Assembly (NCBI GenBank): GCA_038227745.1
Contig: JBBRPS010000064.1
Location: 1 to 20,711, forward strand
DNA: 20,711 bases
Reading direction: 5' to 3'
Origin: DASPXY01 sp038227745
GTDB lineage: Bacteria > Planctomycetota > Planctomycetia > Gemmatales > Gemmataceae
A program made the translations under genes and the position numbers. Positions within the stretch are counted from its first letter, which is position 1, and every line of letters begins with the position of its first letter. Shown here in pieces: positions 7,053 to 14,022 of this stretch. The notes under the pieces were generated by a model, which saw only the letters and a list, made by a program, of their open reading frames with translations, ran no database searches and was not told the DNA's origin.

Positions 7053-8393
7053 ATGGCCGCTCCGTTTCCGCCGGGGCCCGAGGGTGGGTGGCTGCTGGGC
7101 AGCCTCGCGGACTTTCGCCGCGACATCCTCGGCTTCTATAGTCGCCTGGCCCGCACGTACGGCGATGTCGCTTCCTTCCGCCTCGGCCGCCACCGCACCG
7201 TCCTGCTCAACCACCCCGATCACACCGAGTACGTCCTCACCACCGGCGCGAAGCATTTCTCCAAGCGCACCTACGTCCTCAAACTCCTCGTGCCGGTGAT
7301 GGGGAACGGCCTGCTCACCAGCGAAGGCGACTTCTGGCTGCGCCAGCGCCGGCTGATCCAGCCCGTCTTCCAGCGCCAGCGCATCGCCGGCTACGGCGAC
7401 GTGATGGTGGACTACGCGCGGCGGCTGCTGGAGCGCTGGCGCGATGGCGAGACGCGCGACCTGCACGCCGAGATGATGCGCCTCACCCTCGAGATCGTCG
7501 GCAAGACGCTGTTCAACGCCGACCTCGAGGGCGACGCCCACGAGGTCGGTGCCGCCCTCGAAGTGGTGATGGCCAACTTCCTCGCCCGCTGGGAGAGTCT
7601 CGTCCCGCTGCCGGACTGGGTGCCGACGCCCGCCAACCTGCGCTCCCTGCGCAGCAGGCGCCGCCTCGACGCGATCATTTACCGGATGATCCGCGAGCGC
7701 CGGGCCGCGGGCGCCCACGGCGACGATCTCCTGTCGCTGCTGCTGCAGGCGCGCGACGAGGGCGACGGCAGCGGCATGACCGACCTGCAGGTGCGCGACG
7801 AGGCCATGACGCTGTTCCTGGCCGGCCACGAGACGACCGCCAGCGCCCTGGCGTGGACGTGGTATCTCCTCGCCGTGTACTCCGAGGAGGAGGCGAAGTT
7901 GCTGGCGGAACTGCGGGAGGTGCTCGGCGACCGGCAGCCGACGGTGGCGGACCTACCGCGGCTGGTGCGGTGCGAGCGCGCCGTGACGGAAGCGATGCGG
8001 CTCTACCCGCCGGCGTACGCCTTCGGGCGGCTGGCGCTGGCGGACGTGGAGATCGGCGGTTACCGCATCCCGCGCGGCACCGTGGTCGTCGCCTGCCAGT
8101 GGGTGACGCACCGCGACGGCCGTTTCTTCGAGGAGCCGGAGGCGTTTCGCCCCGACCGCTGGGCGGGCGACCTGGCGAAGCGACTGCCGCGCTTCGCCTA
8201 CTTCCCGTTCGGCGGCGGCCAGCGCGTGTGCATCGGCAGCGGCTTTGCCATGATGGAGGCGGTGCTGATCCTGGCGACGGTCCTGCCGCGCTACCACTTC
8301 ACCCTGGTGCCGGGACACCCAGTAGCGCCGAAGGCGTTCGTGACGCTGCGGCCCGGGAAGGGAATCATGGCGGTGCTGCACCGGAGGGAGTAG
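7053..8393 (+). CDS. Cytochrome P450
   Basis: 446 aa, normal for a soluble bacterial P450. It catalyses haem-thiolate monooxygenation; the substrate cannot be read from sequence. Key motifs are present: I-helix A-G-H-E-T-T-A, K-helix E-A-M-R (ExxR), P-D-R-W, and the haem loop P-F-G-G-G-Q-R-V-C-I-G with Cys393 as iron ligand. The proline-rich start (P-F-P-P-G-P) is the usual P450 N-terminus and there is no membrane anchor. I chose the ATG at 7053, behind a GAGGGCAGG stretch. An ATG at 7017 in the same frame lies inside the upstream inverted repeat and would add 12 Arg/Gly-rich residues. No ferredoxin or reductase gene lies in the window, so electrons must come from elsewhere. The overall look (ExxR-proximal P-P-A-Y and long C-terminus) recalls the CYP102/CYP4-like branch; subfamily not assigned. 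Confidence 0.95.
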   Translation: MAAPFPPGPEGGWLLGSLADFRRDILGFYSRLARTYGDVASFRLGRHRTVLLNHPDHTEYVLTTGAKHFSKRTYVLKLLVPVMGNGLLTSEGDFWLRQRRLIQPVFQRQRIAGYGDVMVDYARRLLERWRDGETRDLHAEMMRLTLEIVGKTLFNADLEGDAHEVGAALEVVMANFLARWESLVPLPDWVPTPANLRSLRSRRRLDAIIYRMIRERRAAGAHGDDLLSLLLQARDEGDGSGMTDLQVRDEAMTLFLAGHETTASALAWTWYLLAVYSEEEAKLLAELREVLGDRQPTVADLPRLVRCERAVTEAMRLYPPAYAFGRLALADVEIGGYRIPRGTVVVACQWVTHRDGRFFEEPEAFRPDRWAGDLAKRLPRFAYFPFGGGQRVCIGSGFAMMEAVLILATVLPRYHFTLVPGHPVAPKAFVTLRPGKGIMAVLHRRE

Positions 8394-8404
8394 GAGGCGG
8401 CTCC

Positions 8405-8435
8405 GTCCGCCGATGGCCTCGGGAGATCGGCGGAC
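8405..8435 (+). terminator. Hairpin after the P450 gene
   Basis: A perfect 10-bp stem (8405-8414/8426-8435) with an 11-base loop starts 12 bases after the P450 stop. It has no U-tract, as is common in GC-rich genomes, so it is a terminator candidate only. Confidence 0.5.
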
Positions 8436-8503
8436 TGCCCTCTGGAATAACCGAGCGAATCCCATGCCGAGCCGCCGCGGCGCGCCCTGTTGGGCGCAGC
8501 AGA

Positions 8504-8544
8504 AGGCCCCCGTGAAGAACGCGATTGCGTCCTCACGGGGGCCT
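8504..8544. terminator. Hairpin between convergent P450 and HtrA genes
   Basis: A 12-bp perfect stem (8504-8515/8533-8544) with a 17-base loop lies 35 bases beyond the HtrA stop on the minus strand. On the plus strand it is followed by a CT-rich run ending in TTTT (about 8551-8560). It could act in both directions. Confidence 0.55.
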
Positions 8545-8578
8545 GCCCGCCTCTTCTTTTCCGGCTCGCCCGCGGTGT

Positions 8579-9586
8579 TCACTGGCGGCTGACGGCGGCG
8601 ACCTGCCCGGACTCGGAGACCAGCGGCAGGGTGACGCTCATCTCGCGCCCCTCGCGGAGGACGGTCACGTTGACGATCTGGCCAGGCCGGGCGTCCCAGA
8701 AGGCCCGCTCGACGTCGAAGCGATTGGTGACGCGGAGCTGGCCGACCGCCAGGATGGCGTCGCCCGACTTCAGGCTGGCGCCCGCCGCGACCATACGGGG
8801 GTCCAGGCCGGAGACGACCACGCGGCGGCCGGCCCTGGCGACGGTCTGCTCGCTGCACTTCAGGCCGTGGGTGATGCCCGCGATCTTGTACGCGCTCAGG
8901 TGCTCGCTCAGGACCTGCTTGACCGTCTCGGAGTTGATGGCGAAGGCGATGCCGTGAGCGTCCTCACGCAGGGCCACGTTGATGCCGATGACGCCGCCGC
9001 GGATGTCCAGCAGCGGGCCGCCCGAGTTGCCCGGGTTGATGCTGGCGTCGGTCTGGATCAGGCCCGTCAGCGTGTAGCCGTTGGGCATCTCGATGGCGCG
9101 GCCCAGGGCGCTGACGATGCCGCGCGACACGGTGTAGGTGTAGCCGAATGGGTGGCCGACCGCGATGACGTCCTGGCCCTCCTTGAGGCCGATCGACTGC
9201 GCGAGCGGCTGGGCGACGAGTTTCTTGGTCGTGCGGATGCGCAGGATCGCAAGGTCGTAGGCCGGGTCGGAGTGCAGGACCTCGGCGGGCACCTCGGTCT
9301 TGTCGAGCAGCCGGACCGTGGTGCGCAGGCTGCCGGCAATGACGTGGCGGTTGGTGATGATGAAGCCGCGCTCGTCGATGATCAGGCCGGTGCCGACCAT
9401 TTCACGGGTACGGTTGCCGCTGGCGCGGGCCTGGACCTTGACGGCGACGACGCTGGCCTTGACCTTCTGGACCGCCTTGACAATCGGGTTATCGGGGATC
9501 TCTTCGTCGGTTTCGGTGGCAGGAGAACGGGCGACGAGGAGCAACGCGGCAAGGACGGCCGCGGAGCAACGAAGGTGCTGGAGCAT
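8579..9586 (-). CDS. HtrA/DegP-type trypsin-like serine protease with one PDZ domain (S1C)
   Basis: 335 aa from the ATG at 9586. Residues about 5-21 are a hydrophobic signal or anchor, placing it in the periplasm or at the membrane. The catalytic triad is intact: His81 in T-N-R-H-V-I, Asp111 in Y-D-L-A-I-L and Ser188 in N-P-G-N-S-G-G-P. A single PDZ domain follows (about 240-325, with L-K-S-G-D-A-I-L-A-V-G), the DegS/HtrA layout rather than the two-PDZ DegP layout. Role by family: envelope protein quality control or stress-signalling cleavage. Start choice: AAAGG at 9599-9603 is 12 bases from this ATG but directly abuts the in-frame ATG at 9598, which is too close. A 6-bp hairpin (9618-9623/9631-9636) sits just upstream in the leader. 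Divergent from the rad52-like gene. Confidence 0.93.
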   Translation of the reverse strand: MLQHLRCSAAVLAALLLVARSPATETDEEIPDNPIVKAVQKVKASVVAVKVQARASGNRTREMVGTGLIIDERGFIITNRHVIAGSLRTTVRLLDKTEVPAEVLHSDPAYDLAILRIRTTKKLVAQPLAQSIGLKEGQDVIAVGHPFGYTYTVSRGIVSALGRAIEMPNGYTLTGLIQTDASINPGNSGGPLLDIRGGVIGINVALREDAHGIAFAINSETVKQVLSEHLSAYKIAGITHGLKCSEQTVARAGRRVVVSGLDPRMVAAGASLKSGDAILAVGQLRVTNRFDVERAFWDARPGQIVNVTVLREGREMSVTLPLVSESGQVAAVSRQ

Positions 9587-9779
9587 TGGGGGAATCATCC
9601 TTTCGGCAGCCTGGCGGCCTCCGGGGCTTTCGGAGGTCCATAGCTTTCCGCCCCCGCCTCGCGACGGGTTTAGCTTTATCGGGGTGATGTTTGTTCTGCC
9701 GCGTGGAGCGGTTTCACTCACCACAACAGTAGCACGGAAAATAACGACAAGGAGTGGGAGAGCGCTTTTTTGCGGAGGG

Positions 9780-9799
9780 AGCGCGTATGAGGACGCGCT
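9780..9799 (+). promoter_or_regulatory. Hairpin presenting an ATG in its loop
   Basis: A perfect 7-bp stem (9780-9786/9793-9799) encloses the 6-base loop ATGAGG (9787-9792). The ribosome binding sequence GGAGGGA (9774-9780) directly abuts the stem. If transcribed, the start codon of the small ORF would sit at the tip of the hairpin. Confidence 0.45.
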
Positions 9800-9843
9800 T
9801 TATGGGACCAGGATACGAGCTACCACCCTGGACTAGGAAGTGA
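9787..9843 (+). CDS. Possible 18-aa leader ORF
   Basis: ATG with GGAGGGA six bases upstream, 18 codons and a TGA stop. The product begins M-R-T-R-F-M-G-P-G-Y and continues E-L-P-P-W-T-R-K. It is unlike any leader peptide I know and has no run of a single regulatory amino acid. The candidate rad52-like promoter overlaps its end, so the ORF would need an upstream promoter. This may be chance; support rests on the ribosome binding site and the hairpin only. Confidence 0.25.
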   Translation: MRTRFMGPGYELPPWTRK

Positions 9844-9856
9844 ACATTAGTATATT
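9829..9856 (+). promoter_or_regulatory. Candidate promoter for the rad52-like gene
   Basis: TGGACT (9829-9834), 16-base spacer, TATATT (9851-9856; five of six match the -10 consensus). Transcription would start near 9863, giving a leader of about 95 bases to the ATG at 9958. It would leave almost nothing ahead of the alternative GTG at 9877. Confidence 0.4.
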
Positions 9857-9957
9857 AAAAAGAAGGAGAGGAGGAGGTGTCAATTCAACCGCCGCGACCC
9901 GCGCGACCGACAATAGCTCAAGCCGCCACGCTCCCGCGAACGATGAGGAGATACAGC

Positions 9958-10839
9958 ATGAAAGCCCGAGCAGAAGACCGGAAGGACAAACCCGCCGCGA
10001 ACGATGTCGAGGCCATCACGCGCGCCCTGGCGGAGCCGTTCAACCTGACCGAGGTGCGCTTCAAGCCCGCGGTGGTGAGCGGCAATCGCGCGATGGCGCT
10101 GGCCTACGTGGACGCCCGCGTGATTCAGGATCGCCTCGATGCGGTCCTCGGCGTCGAGGGCTGGCAGGACGAGTACGAGTGCCTCAGCGACGGCTCGGTG
10201 CTGTGCCGGCTGCGGCTGCGTCTCGGCGAGGACTGGGTGACGAAGATGGACGTGGGCGGCCCAAGCGAGCAGCCCGACGGCGGCGACCGCATGAAGGCGG
10301 CGTTCAGCGACGCCCTCAAGCGTGCCGCGGTCAAGTTCGGCATTGGCCGTTACCTCTATCGGCTGCCGGCGCAGTGGGTGGACTACGACTCACAGCGCAA
10401 GCAGTTCGCCCGCACGCCCACCCTGCCCGCCTTCGCGCTGCCGCAGAAACCCGCCGCGCCGAAGCCCGTCGCCCCGAAGGCCCTGCCCGCGCCCGCCAAC
10501 GAGACGTCCTCCGAACCCGCGCCCGCGAAGGAAGCCGCAGCCCAGCTGGCCGAGCCGAAGAAGACGCGCATCGCGGGGAAGACCGCGGTGCATGCGCTGC
10601 CGGCAAACGGCGAGGAACTGCAGCGGCGCCTGTACGACTACGACGCCAAGCTGGCGGCGCAGGGATTGTGCGAGCGCGGCGCGCTGGTCAAGCACGTTGT
10701 CGCCGCCGGCGCCAGGGCGGGCCACCATAGCGACCTGTCCAGCTGGTCCGGCCCCGCGATCCAACTCGCGGTCGAGGAGACCAAGGCCTTCGCGGCGTCG
10801 GCCCGGCAGCGGCAGCCCGAGAAGAAAGACGTGGCGTAA
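9958..10839 (+). CDS. Rad52/Rad22 family single-strand annealing protein
   Basis: 293 aa. Residues about 17-143 match the Rad52_Rad22 fold as found in phage and bacterial annealing proteins: L-A-E-P-F-N-L-T-E-V-R-F-K-P, then A-Y-V-D-A-R-V-I-Q-D-R-L-D, V-L-G-V-E-G-W-Q-D-E-Y, and a central helix with S-D-A-L-K-R-A-A-V-K-F-G-I-G-R-Y-L-Y. A Pro/Ala/Lys-rich linker (about 150-200) leads to a helical tail (about 218-282) of unknown role. By family it binds single-stranded DNA and anneals complementary strands in RecA-independent recombination. Start: GAGGAG at 9945-9950 is seven bases before this ATG. An in-frame GTG at 9877, also with a strong site (AAGGAG, 9863-9868), would add 27 residues with no family similarity. 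No phage genes surround it. Convergent with the CvpA gene across a hairpin. Confidence 0.85.
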   Translation: MKARAEDRKDKPAANDVEAITRALAEPFNLTEVRFKPAVVSGNRAMALAYVDARVIQDRLDAVLGVEGWQDEYECLSDGSVLCRLRLRLGEDWVTKMDVGGPSEQPDGGDRMKAAFSDALKRAAVKFGIGRYLYRLPAQWVDYDSQRKQFARTPTLPAFALPQKPAAPKPVAPKALPAPANETSSEPAPAKEAAAQLAEPKKTRIAGKTAVHALPANGEELQRRLYDYDAKLAAQGLCERGALVKHVVAAGARAGHHSDLSSWSGPAIQLAVEETKAFAASARQRQPEKKDVA

Positions 10840-10853
10840 AAGGTGTGGTGATG

Positions 10854-10885
10854 GGCGAGCGGCGGTGCCAGCCCCGCCGCTTGCC
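10854..10885. terminator. Bidirectional hairpin between rad52-like and CvpA genes
   Basis: A 12-bp stem (10854-10865/10874-10885, one G-T pair) with an 8-base loop fills the 56-base gap between the two convergent stops. It probably ends transcription from both sides. It may also belong to a dispersed palindrome family. Confidence 0.6.
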
Positions 10886-10895
10886 GAGACTCCGC

Positions 10896-11459
10896 TCAGG
10901 GTGCCCCCGCCTCTGGCTCCTCGACCGCCTCGCGCAGGGCCTTCGTCGCGTTGTCGATCCCGTCCTGGACCTCCTGCCGATACTCCCAGGCGAGCGCGCT
11001 CACGAGCGTTTCGGTGCCCCGCGCGAGGAGCGGCGCCAGCGCCGACTTCCGCATCATCTCCTGCGTCGCCGGGTGCGGGTAATTCAGCACTCCCATGAAG
11101 ATCGCGCCCAGCAGCAGCGCCGCCTTCACGGCCCCGAGCAGGGCGCCGAGGAGGCGGTTGAGCGCCTGCAGGCGCACCGCCCGCATGCCGCGCTCCAGCA
11201 CCAGCGTGCCAATGAAAATCGTCAGGTAGACGAGCAGGAAGACGCCGACGTAGGCGAGCGCACGCGCGACCCACGGTTCGGCATCGCGCACGAAGGAGCG
11301 CTGCAACACGTCGGCGGCGGGCTCGTTGACGCGGAGGGTGGTGTACAGGGCGACGGCGAAGCCGACGAGGCGGGCGAGCTGCAGCAACAGGCCGCTCAGC
11401 GCGCCGAAGATGGCACCGAGGGCCAGGATGGCGAAGATCGTGGTGTCGAGCCAGTACAT
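10896..11459 (-). CDS. CvpA family membrane protein
   Basis: 187 aa. Hydrophobic segments near residues 5-24, 26-45, 66-90 and 100-126 fit the four-helix CvpA/colicin V production family, with the characteristic N-terminal glycine-rich helix (L-G-A-I-F-G-A-L-S-G) and R-L-L-G-A-L-L-G before the last helix. The soluble C-terminal tail is amphipathic and acidic. CvpA proteins affect envelope stress and secretion, but their mechanism is not settled. The ATG at 11459 opens the family N-terminus directly; the ribosome binding site is weak. It follows the LptB-type gene on the same strand, but a 207-base gap with a palindrome and its own candidate promoter argues for separate transcription. Confidence 0.85.
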   Translation of the reverse strand: MYWLDTTIFAILALGAIFGALSGLLLQLARLVGFAVALYTTLRVNEPAADVLQRSFVRDAEPWVARALAYVGVFLLVYLTIFIGTLVLERGMRAVRLQALNRLLGALLGAVKAALLLGAIFMGVLNYPHPATQEMMRKSALAPLLARGTETLVSALAWEYRQEVQDGIDNATKALREAVEEPEAGAP

Positions 11460-11525
11460 GGTGCGCCCCGCCCGTTACAACCCGGTGCTGTCAGCTGGCG
11501 TCCGGCCGGGTTCTTCCCGACCCTC

Positions 11526-11553
11526 ATTATCTCCAGCCGGACAAGGGTTGCAA
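11526..11553 (-). promoter_or_regulatory. Candidate sigma70-like promoter for the CvpA gene
   Basis: Minus strand: TTGCAA (11548-11553), 16-base spacer, GATAAT (11526-11531). Start near 11519, leader about 60 bases. Confidence 0.45.
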
Positions 11554-11587
11554 GCAACGGAGCGCCCGTCTTCGCGAAAATCCTCCC

Positions 11588-11645
11588 CGTGGGTCAGGAT
11601 TCCAATCCTGACAAATCCCTGTCAGGATTGGAATCCTGACCCACG
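11588..11645. repeat. Nested palindrome between LptB and CvpA genes
   Basis: Perfect 26-bp arms (11588-11613 and 11620-11645) with a 6-base spacer. Each arm contains its own 8-bp inverted repeat (TCAGGATT/AATCCTGA, separated by CC in the left arm and GG in the right arm). The layout is the same as the palindrome at 3242-3292 although the sequence is unrelated. It lies 21 bases past the LptB stop and could terminate that transcript. Confidence 0.9.
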
Positions 11646-11666
11646 ACTTCCCCTGCGGACCGTTCG

Positions 11667-12782
11667 TCAGCCCGCCTTGCGCTCGTGGTGCTCGCGCAGC
11701 TGGGCGATCTGCTGGCGGCGTAGCGCCTCGGGGGCGTACGGGTCGAAGTTCGCGGCGCCGAGGATGTGCTGCAGCACCTCATGTGCCAGCCGGCGCATCT
11801 CCACGTCGCGCCGCTCCAGCGCCTCGAACAGCGCGGGCAGGGCGGCGGTGCCGCGCTGCACCAGCTCGTCGGCGGCCTGGGCGGCGTCGGCGGTGCGCAG
11901 CCGCTCGATCAGCCGGTGGATCTTCTCCTGCTCCAGCACCTGGTAGACGGCCGGCTCGGGCGGCGCCACGGCGGGCTTCTCGGCCGGTGCCAGCAGGGGC
12001 GCCGCGGTCGCGTGGCTCGATGCCCCCGTGAAGACATCCTCGTTGAAGCTGTTGCCCAGGTACTCGGCGATGGCGATGGGGTCGTGGACGATCTGGTGCG
12101 GCGTGCCGTGCGTCCGCACCTTGCCGTCCTTGATCAGGTAACTGCGGTCCGTGATCCGCAGCGCCTCGCGGACGTTGTGGTCGGTCAGCAGCACGCCGAT
12201 GCCCAGGTTCCGCAGCTGTCCGACGATCGCGCGGATGTCGGCGATGGTGATCGGGTCGATGCCGGTGAACGGCTCGTCGAGCAGGATCAGCAGCGGGTCG
12301 CAGACGAGGCAGCGGGCGATCTCCAGCCGCCGCTTCTCGCCGCCGGACAGGCGCGCGGCGACGTTCTTGCGCACGTGGTTGAGCCCGAACTGGTCGAGCA
12401 CGGCGTCGGTGCGCTCCCAGCGCTCCGCCCGGCGGAGGCGCCGCCCGAGGGTGCGGTGGACGGGCAGCACCTCGAGGATGGCGAGGATGTTCTGCTCGAC
12501 GCTGAGCTTGCGAAAAACGCTGCCCTCCTGCGGGAGGTAGCCCATCCCCCGCCGGGCGCGGAGGTACATGGGCAGCGCGGTGACGTCCTGGCCGTCGAAG
12601 CGGACGTGGCCGTCGTTGGGCTCGACCTGCCCGGTGGTCATGCGGAAACTGGTCGTCTTGCCGGCGCCGTTGGGGCCGAGCAGGCCGACCACCTCGCCGC
12701 GGTCCACGTCGAAATCGACGCCGTTCACGACGCAGCGGCGGCCGTAATACTTGACAAGTCCGCGCACTTCCAGGATGGGCAT
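11667..12782 (-). CDS. lptB: LptB-type ABC ATPase with C-terminal HEAT-like extension
   Basis: 371 aa against about 240 for usual LptB. ABC motifs are complete: Walker A GPNGAGKT (36-43), Q-loop near 85, signature L-S-G-G-E-K-R-R-L-E-I-A-R (145-157), Walker B with L-L-D-E-P-F-T-G-I-D-P (167-177) and H-loop His202. The signature and D-E-P-F-x-G-I-D-P pattern mark the LptB subfamily, the cytoplasmic motor that extracts LPS through LptFG. After residue ~250 comes a Pro/Ala linker and a helical stretch (about 280-371) with A-A-D-E-L-V-Q-R-G-T-A-A-L-P-A-L-F-E-A-L-E-R-R-D, which reads like one or two HEAT repeats. The ATG at 12782 has AGGAGG seven bases upstream. No lptA, lptC or lptFG gene is adjacent. 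The same frame stays open far upstream but only as the antisense of the next gene. Confidence 0.9.
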   Translation of the reverse strand: MPILEVRGLVKYYGRRCVVNGVDFDVDRGEVVGLLGPNGAGKTTSFRMTTGQVEPNDGHVRFDGQDVTALPMYLRARRGMGYLPQEGSVFRKLSVEQNILAILEVLPVHRTLGRRLRRAERWERTDAVLDQFGLNHVRKNVAARLSGGEKRRLEIARCLVCDPLLILLDEPFTGIDPITIADIRAIVGQLRNLGIGVLLTDHNVREALRITDRSYLIKDGKVRTHGTPHQIVHDPIAIAEYLGNSFNEDVFTGASSHATAAPLLAPAEKPAVAPPEPAVYQVLEQEKIHRLIERLRTADAAQAADELVQRGTAALPALFEALERRDVEMRRLAHEVLQHILGAANFDPYAPEALRRQQIAQLREHHERKAG

Positions 12783-12839
12783 GGTCGGTCCTCCTGACCC
12801 CGGCGCGACGTCCCTCGCGCATACGATCTCCCCACGCCG

Positions 12840-12868
12840 CGTATACCCCTTCCGTGTCAGGCTGACAA
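12840..12868 (-). promoter_or_regulatory. Candidate sigma70-like promoter for lptB
   Basis: Minus strand: TTGTCA (12863-12868), 17-base spacer, TATACG (12840-12845). Five and four of six bases match consensus; the leader is about 50 bases. Confidence 0.5.
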
Positions 12869-12909
12869 GGCCAGTCCTCTTCCCCTCACGCCTTTCCTGG
12901 AAAGACCCG

Positions 12910-12938
12910 TTGCCAGGTGCCCGCCTCGCTGTTATAAG
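12910..12938 (+). promoter_or_regulatory. Candidate sigma70-like promoter for the beta-helix gene
   Basis: TTGCCA (12910-12915), 17-base spacer, TATAAG (12933-12938). Five of six bases match in each box, with optimal spacing. Confidence 0.55.
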
Positions 12939-13097
12939 CCGTCCCCCCGCCAGGCCGTGATCGAGCTGCTGCCCCGCCCGGGTTCGCGGCCCGGCGCGGG
13001 GCATCGTCCACACATCTCGCCTTCCGTATCCATAGCAGACTGCTCCCGGCGGCGGGAACGCCGGGGCACCACGAACCCGAAAGGGAGGACGCCGATC

Positions 13098-14009
13098 ATG
13101 TTCTTCAAGCGTTTCTTCCAGCGCCGCCCGAGCAGCCCCGCCGCGCGCCCCGCCTGCTTCCGCCCCGCGGTGGAGTTGCTCGAAGGGCGCGACGTCCCCA
13201 GCAGCACCGCGCTCGCCGTCCACGCCGGGGATTCCATCCAGGCGGCGATCCACCAGGCCGCCCCCGGCGCCACCATCACCATCGACCCCGGCATCTACAC
13301 CGAGGCGCTCACCGTCACCAAGGCCAACCTGCACCTCGTCGGCAAGACCGGGCCGCTCGGCGAGGGCGTCGTGCTCAAGAACCCCGGCGACCAGAACAAC
13401 GGCATTCTCGTGGGCGCCTCCGCCCACGGCTTCACCCTGACGAACGTCACGGTGAAGAACTTCCTGAGGTGCGGCGTGGTGCTGTCCGGTGTGGACGGCT
13501 TCTCGCTGTCCCACGTCAAGGCGCACCACGACGGCAAGGCGGGCGTGTTCGTCCTCGGCTCGGCCAACGGCTCGATCGACCACACCGAGGCGGACGGCAA
13601 CAGCATCGCCGGCATCTCCGTCAACCAGTCGCACAACATCTCCGTGGTGGCCTGCACCGTTCACGACAACGTCATCGGCATCGAGGCCGAGAATGCATTC
13701 AACGTCATCATTAGCGCGAACGAGAGCTACCACAACACGGCGGGCATCCTGATCGACCACGTGGCGAACTTGCCCGTGCCGACGTTCGCCATTCAGGTCA
13801 CGAGCAACTACGTCCACAACAACAACCGCCAGAACTTCGCGCCGGCGGGCAAGCTGGCGGCGCTCCTGCCCCCCGGCACGGGCATTTTGGTGCTGGGCGT
13901 GGTGGCGAACCAGGTCGTCCTCCAGGGCAATACCGTCGTCCACAACAACTTCGTTGAGGTCGGCTTCGGTCCCGCGCCGACCGTGCCCGACCTGAGGTTC
14001 GTGCTGTAG
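13098..14009 (+). CDS. Parallel beta-helix (NosD/pectate-lyase-like) protein with LE-x-R-x-VP N-terminus
   Basis: 303 aa from the ATG at 13098, with AGGGAGGA eight bases upstream. The N-terminus is basic (F-F-K-R-F-F-Q-R-R) and then carries R-P-A-V-E-L-L-E-G-R-D-V-P-S at residues 22-35, at the same residues as the motif in the matrixin protein. The rest is a right-handed beta-helix: entry motif D-S-I-Q-A-A-I-H-Q-A-A-P-G-A-T-I-T-I-D-P-G-I-Y, then about eight rungs rich in N-G-I, A-G-I and I-G-I turns and short H-x-N strands. Such folds bind or cleave polysaccharides or act as surface proteins. No clear lyase catalytic set is visible, so enzymatic activity is uncertain. Probably exported, by inference from the N-terminal motif. 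Confidence 0.85.
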   Translation: MFFKRFFQRRPSSPAARPACFRPAVELLEGRDVPSSTALAVHAGDSIQAAIHQAAPGATITIDPGIYTEALTVTKANLHLVGKTGPLGEGVVLKNPGDQNNGILVGASAHGFTLTNVTVKNFLRCGVVLSGVDGFSLSHVKAHHDGKAGVFVLGSANGSIDHTEADGNSIAGISVNQSHNISVVACTVHDNVIGIEAENAFNVIISANESYHNTAGILIDHVANLPVPTFAIQVTSNYVHNNNRQNFAPAGKLAALLPPGTGILVLGVVANQVVLQGNTVVHNNFVEVGFGPAPTVPDLRFVL

Positions 14010-14022
14010 CGGCGAAGAGATT

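Larger units (their letters stand above)
9587..9957. other. Divergent leader region between htrA-like and rad52-like genes
   Basis: 371 bases, noticeably more AT-rich at about 9725-9870 than the flanking genes. It holds a possible 18-codon ORF whose ATG lies in a hairpin loop, a candidate promoter for the rad52-like gene, a purine-rich double ribosome-binding tract (9861-9876) and the long HtrA leader. A minus-strand extended -10 (TGCTACTGT; TACTGT at 9726-9731) may drive the HtrA gene, without a good -35. Confidence 0.6.
12783..13097. other. Divergent intergenic region between lptB and beta-helix genes
   Basis: 315 bases without a gene. It contains back-to-back candidate promoters (12840-12868 minus, 12910-12938 plus) whose -35 boxes are 41 bases apart. 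The beta-helix mRNA would have an untranslated leader of about 150 bases; I see no recognisable riboswitch in it. Confidence 0.65.

Noticed and set aside
8525..9643. Long plus-strand open frame opposite the HtrA-type gene
   Set aside because: The minus strand encodes an unmistakable S1C protease; the plus-strand frame is its shadow.
9725..9957. AT-richer patch as a mobile-element scar
   Set aside because: No terminal inverted repeats, target duplication, integrase or att-like repeat is visible; it is better explained as a regulatory leader.
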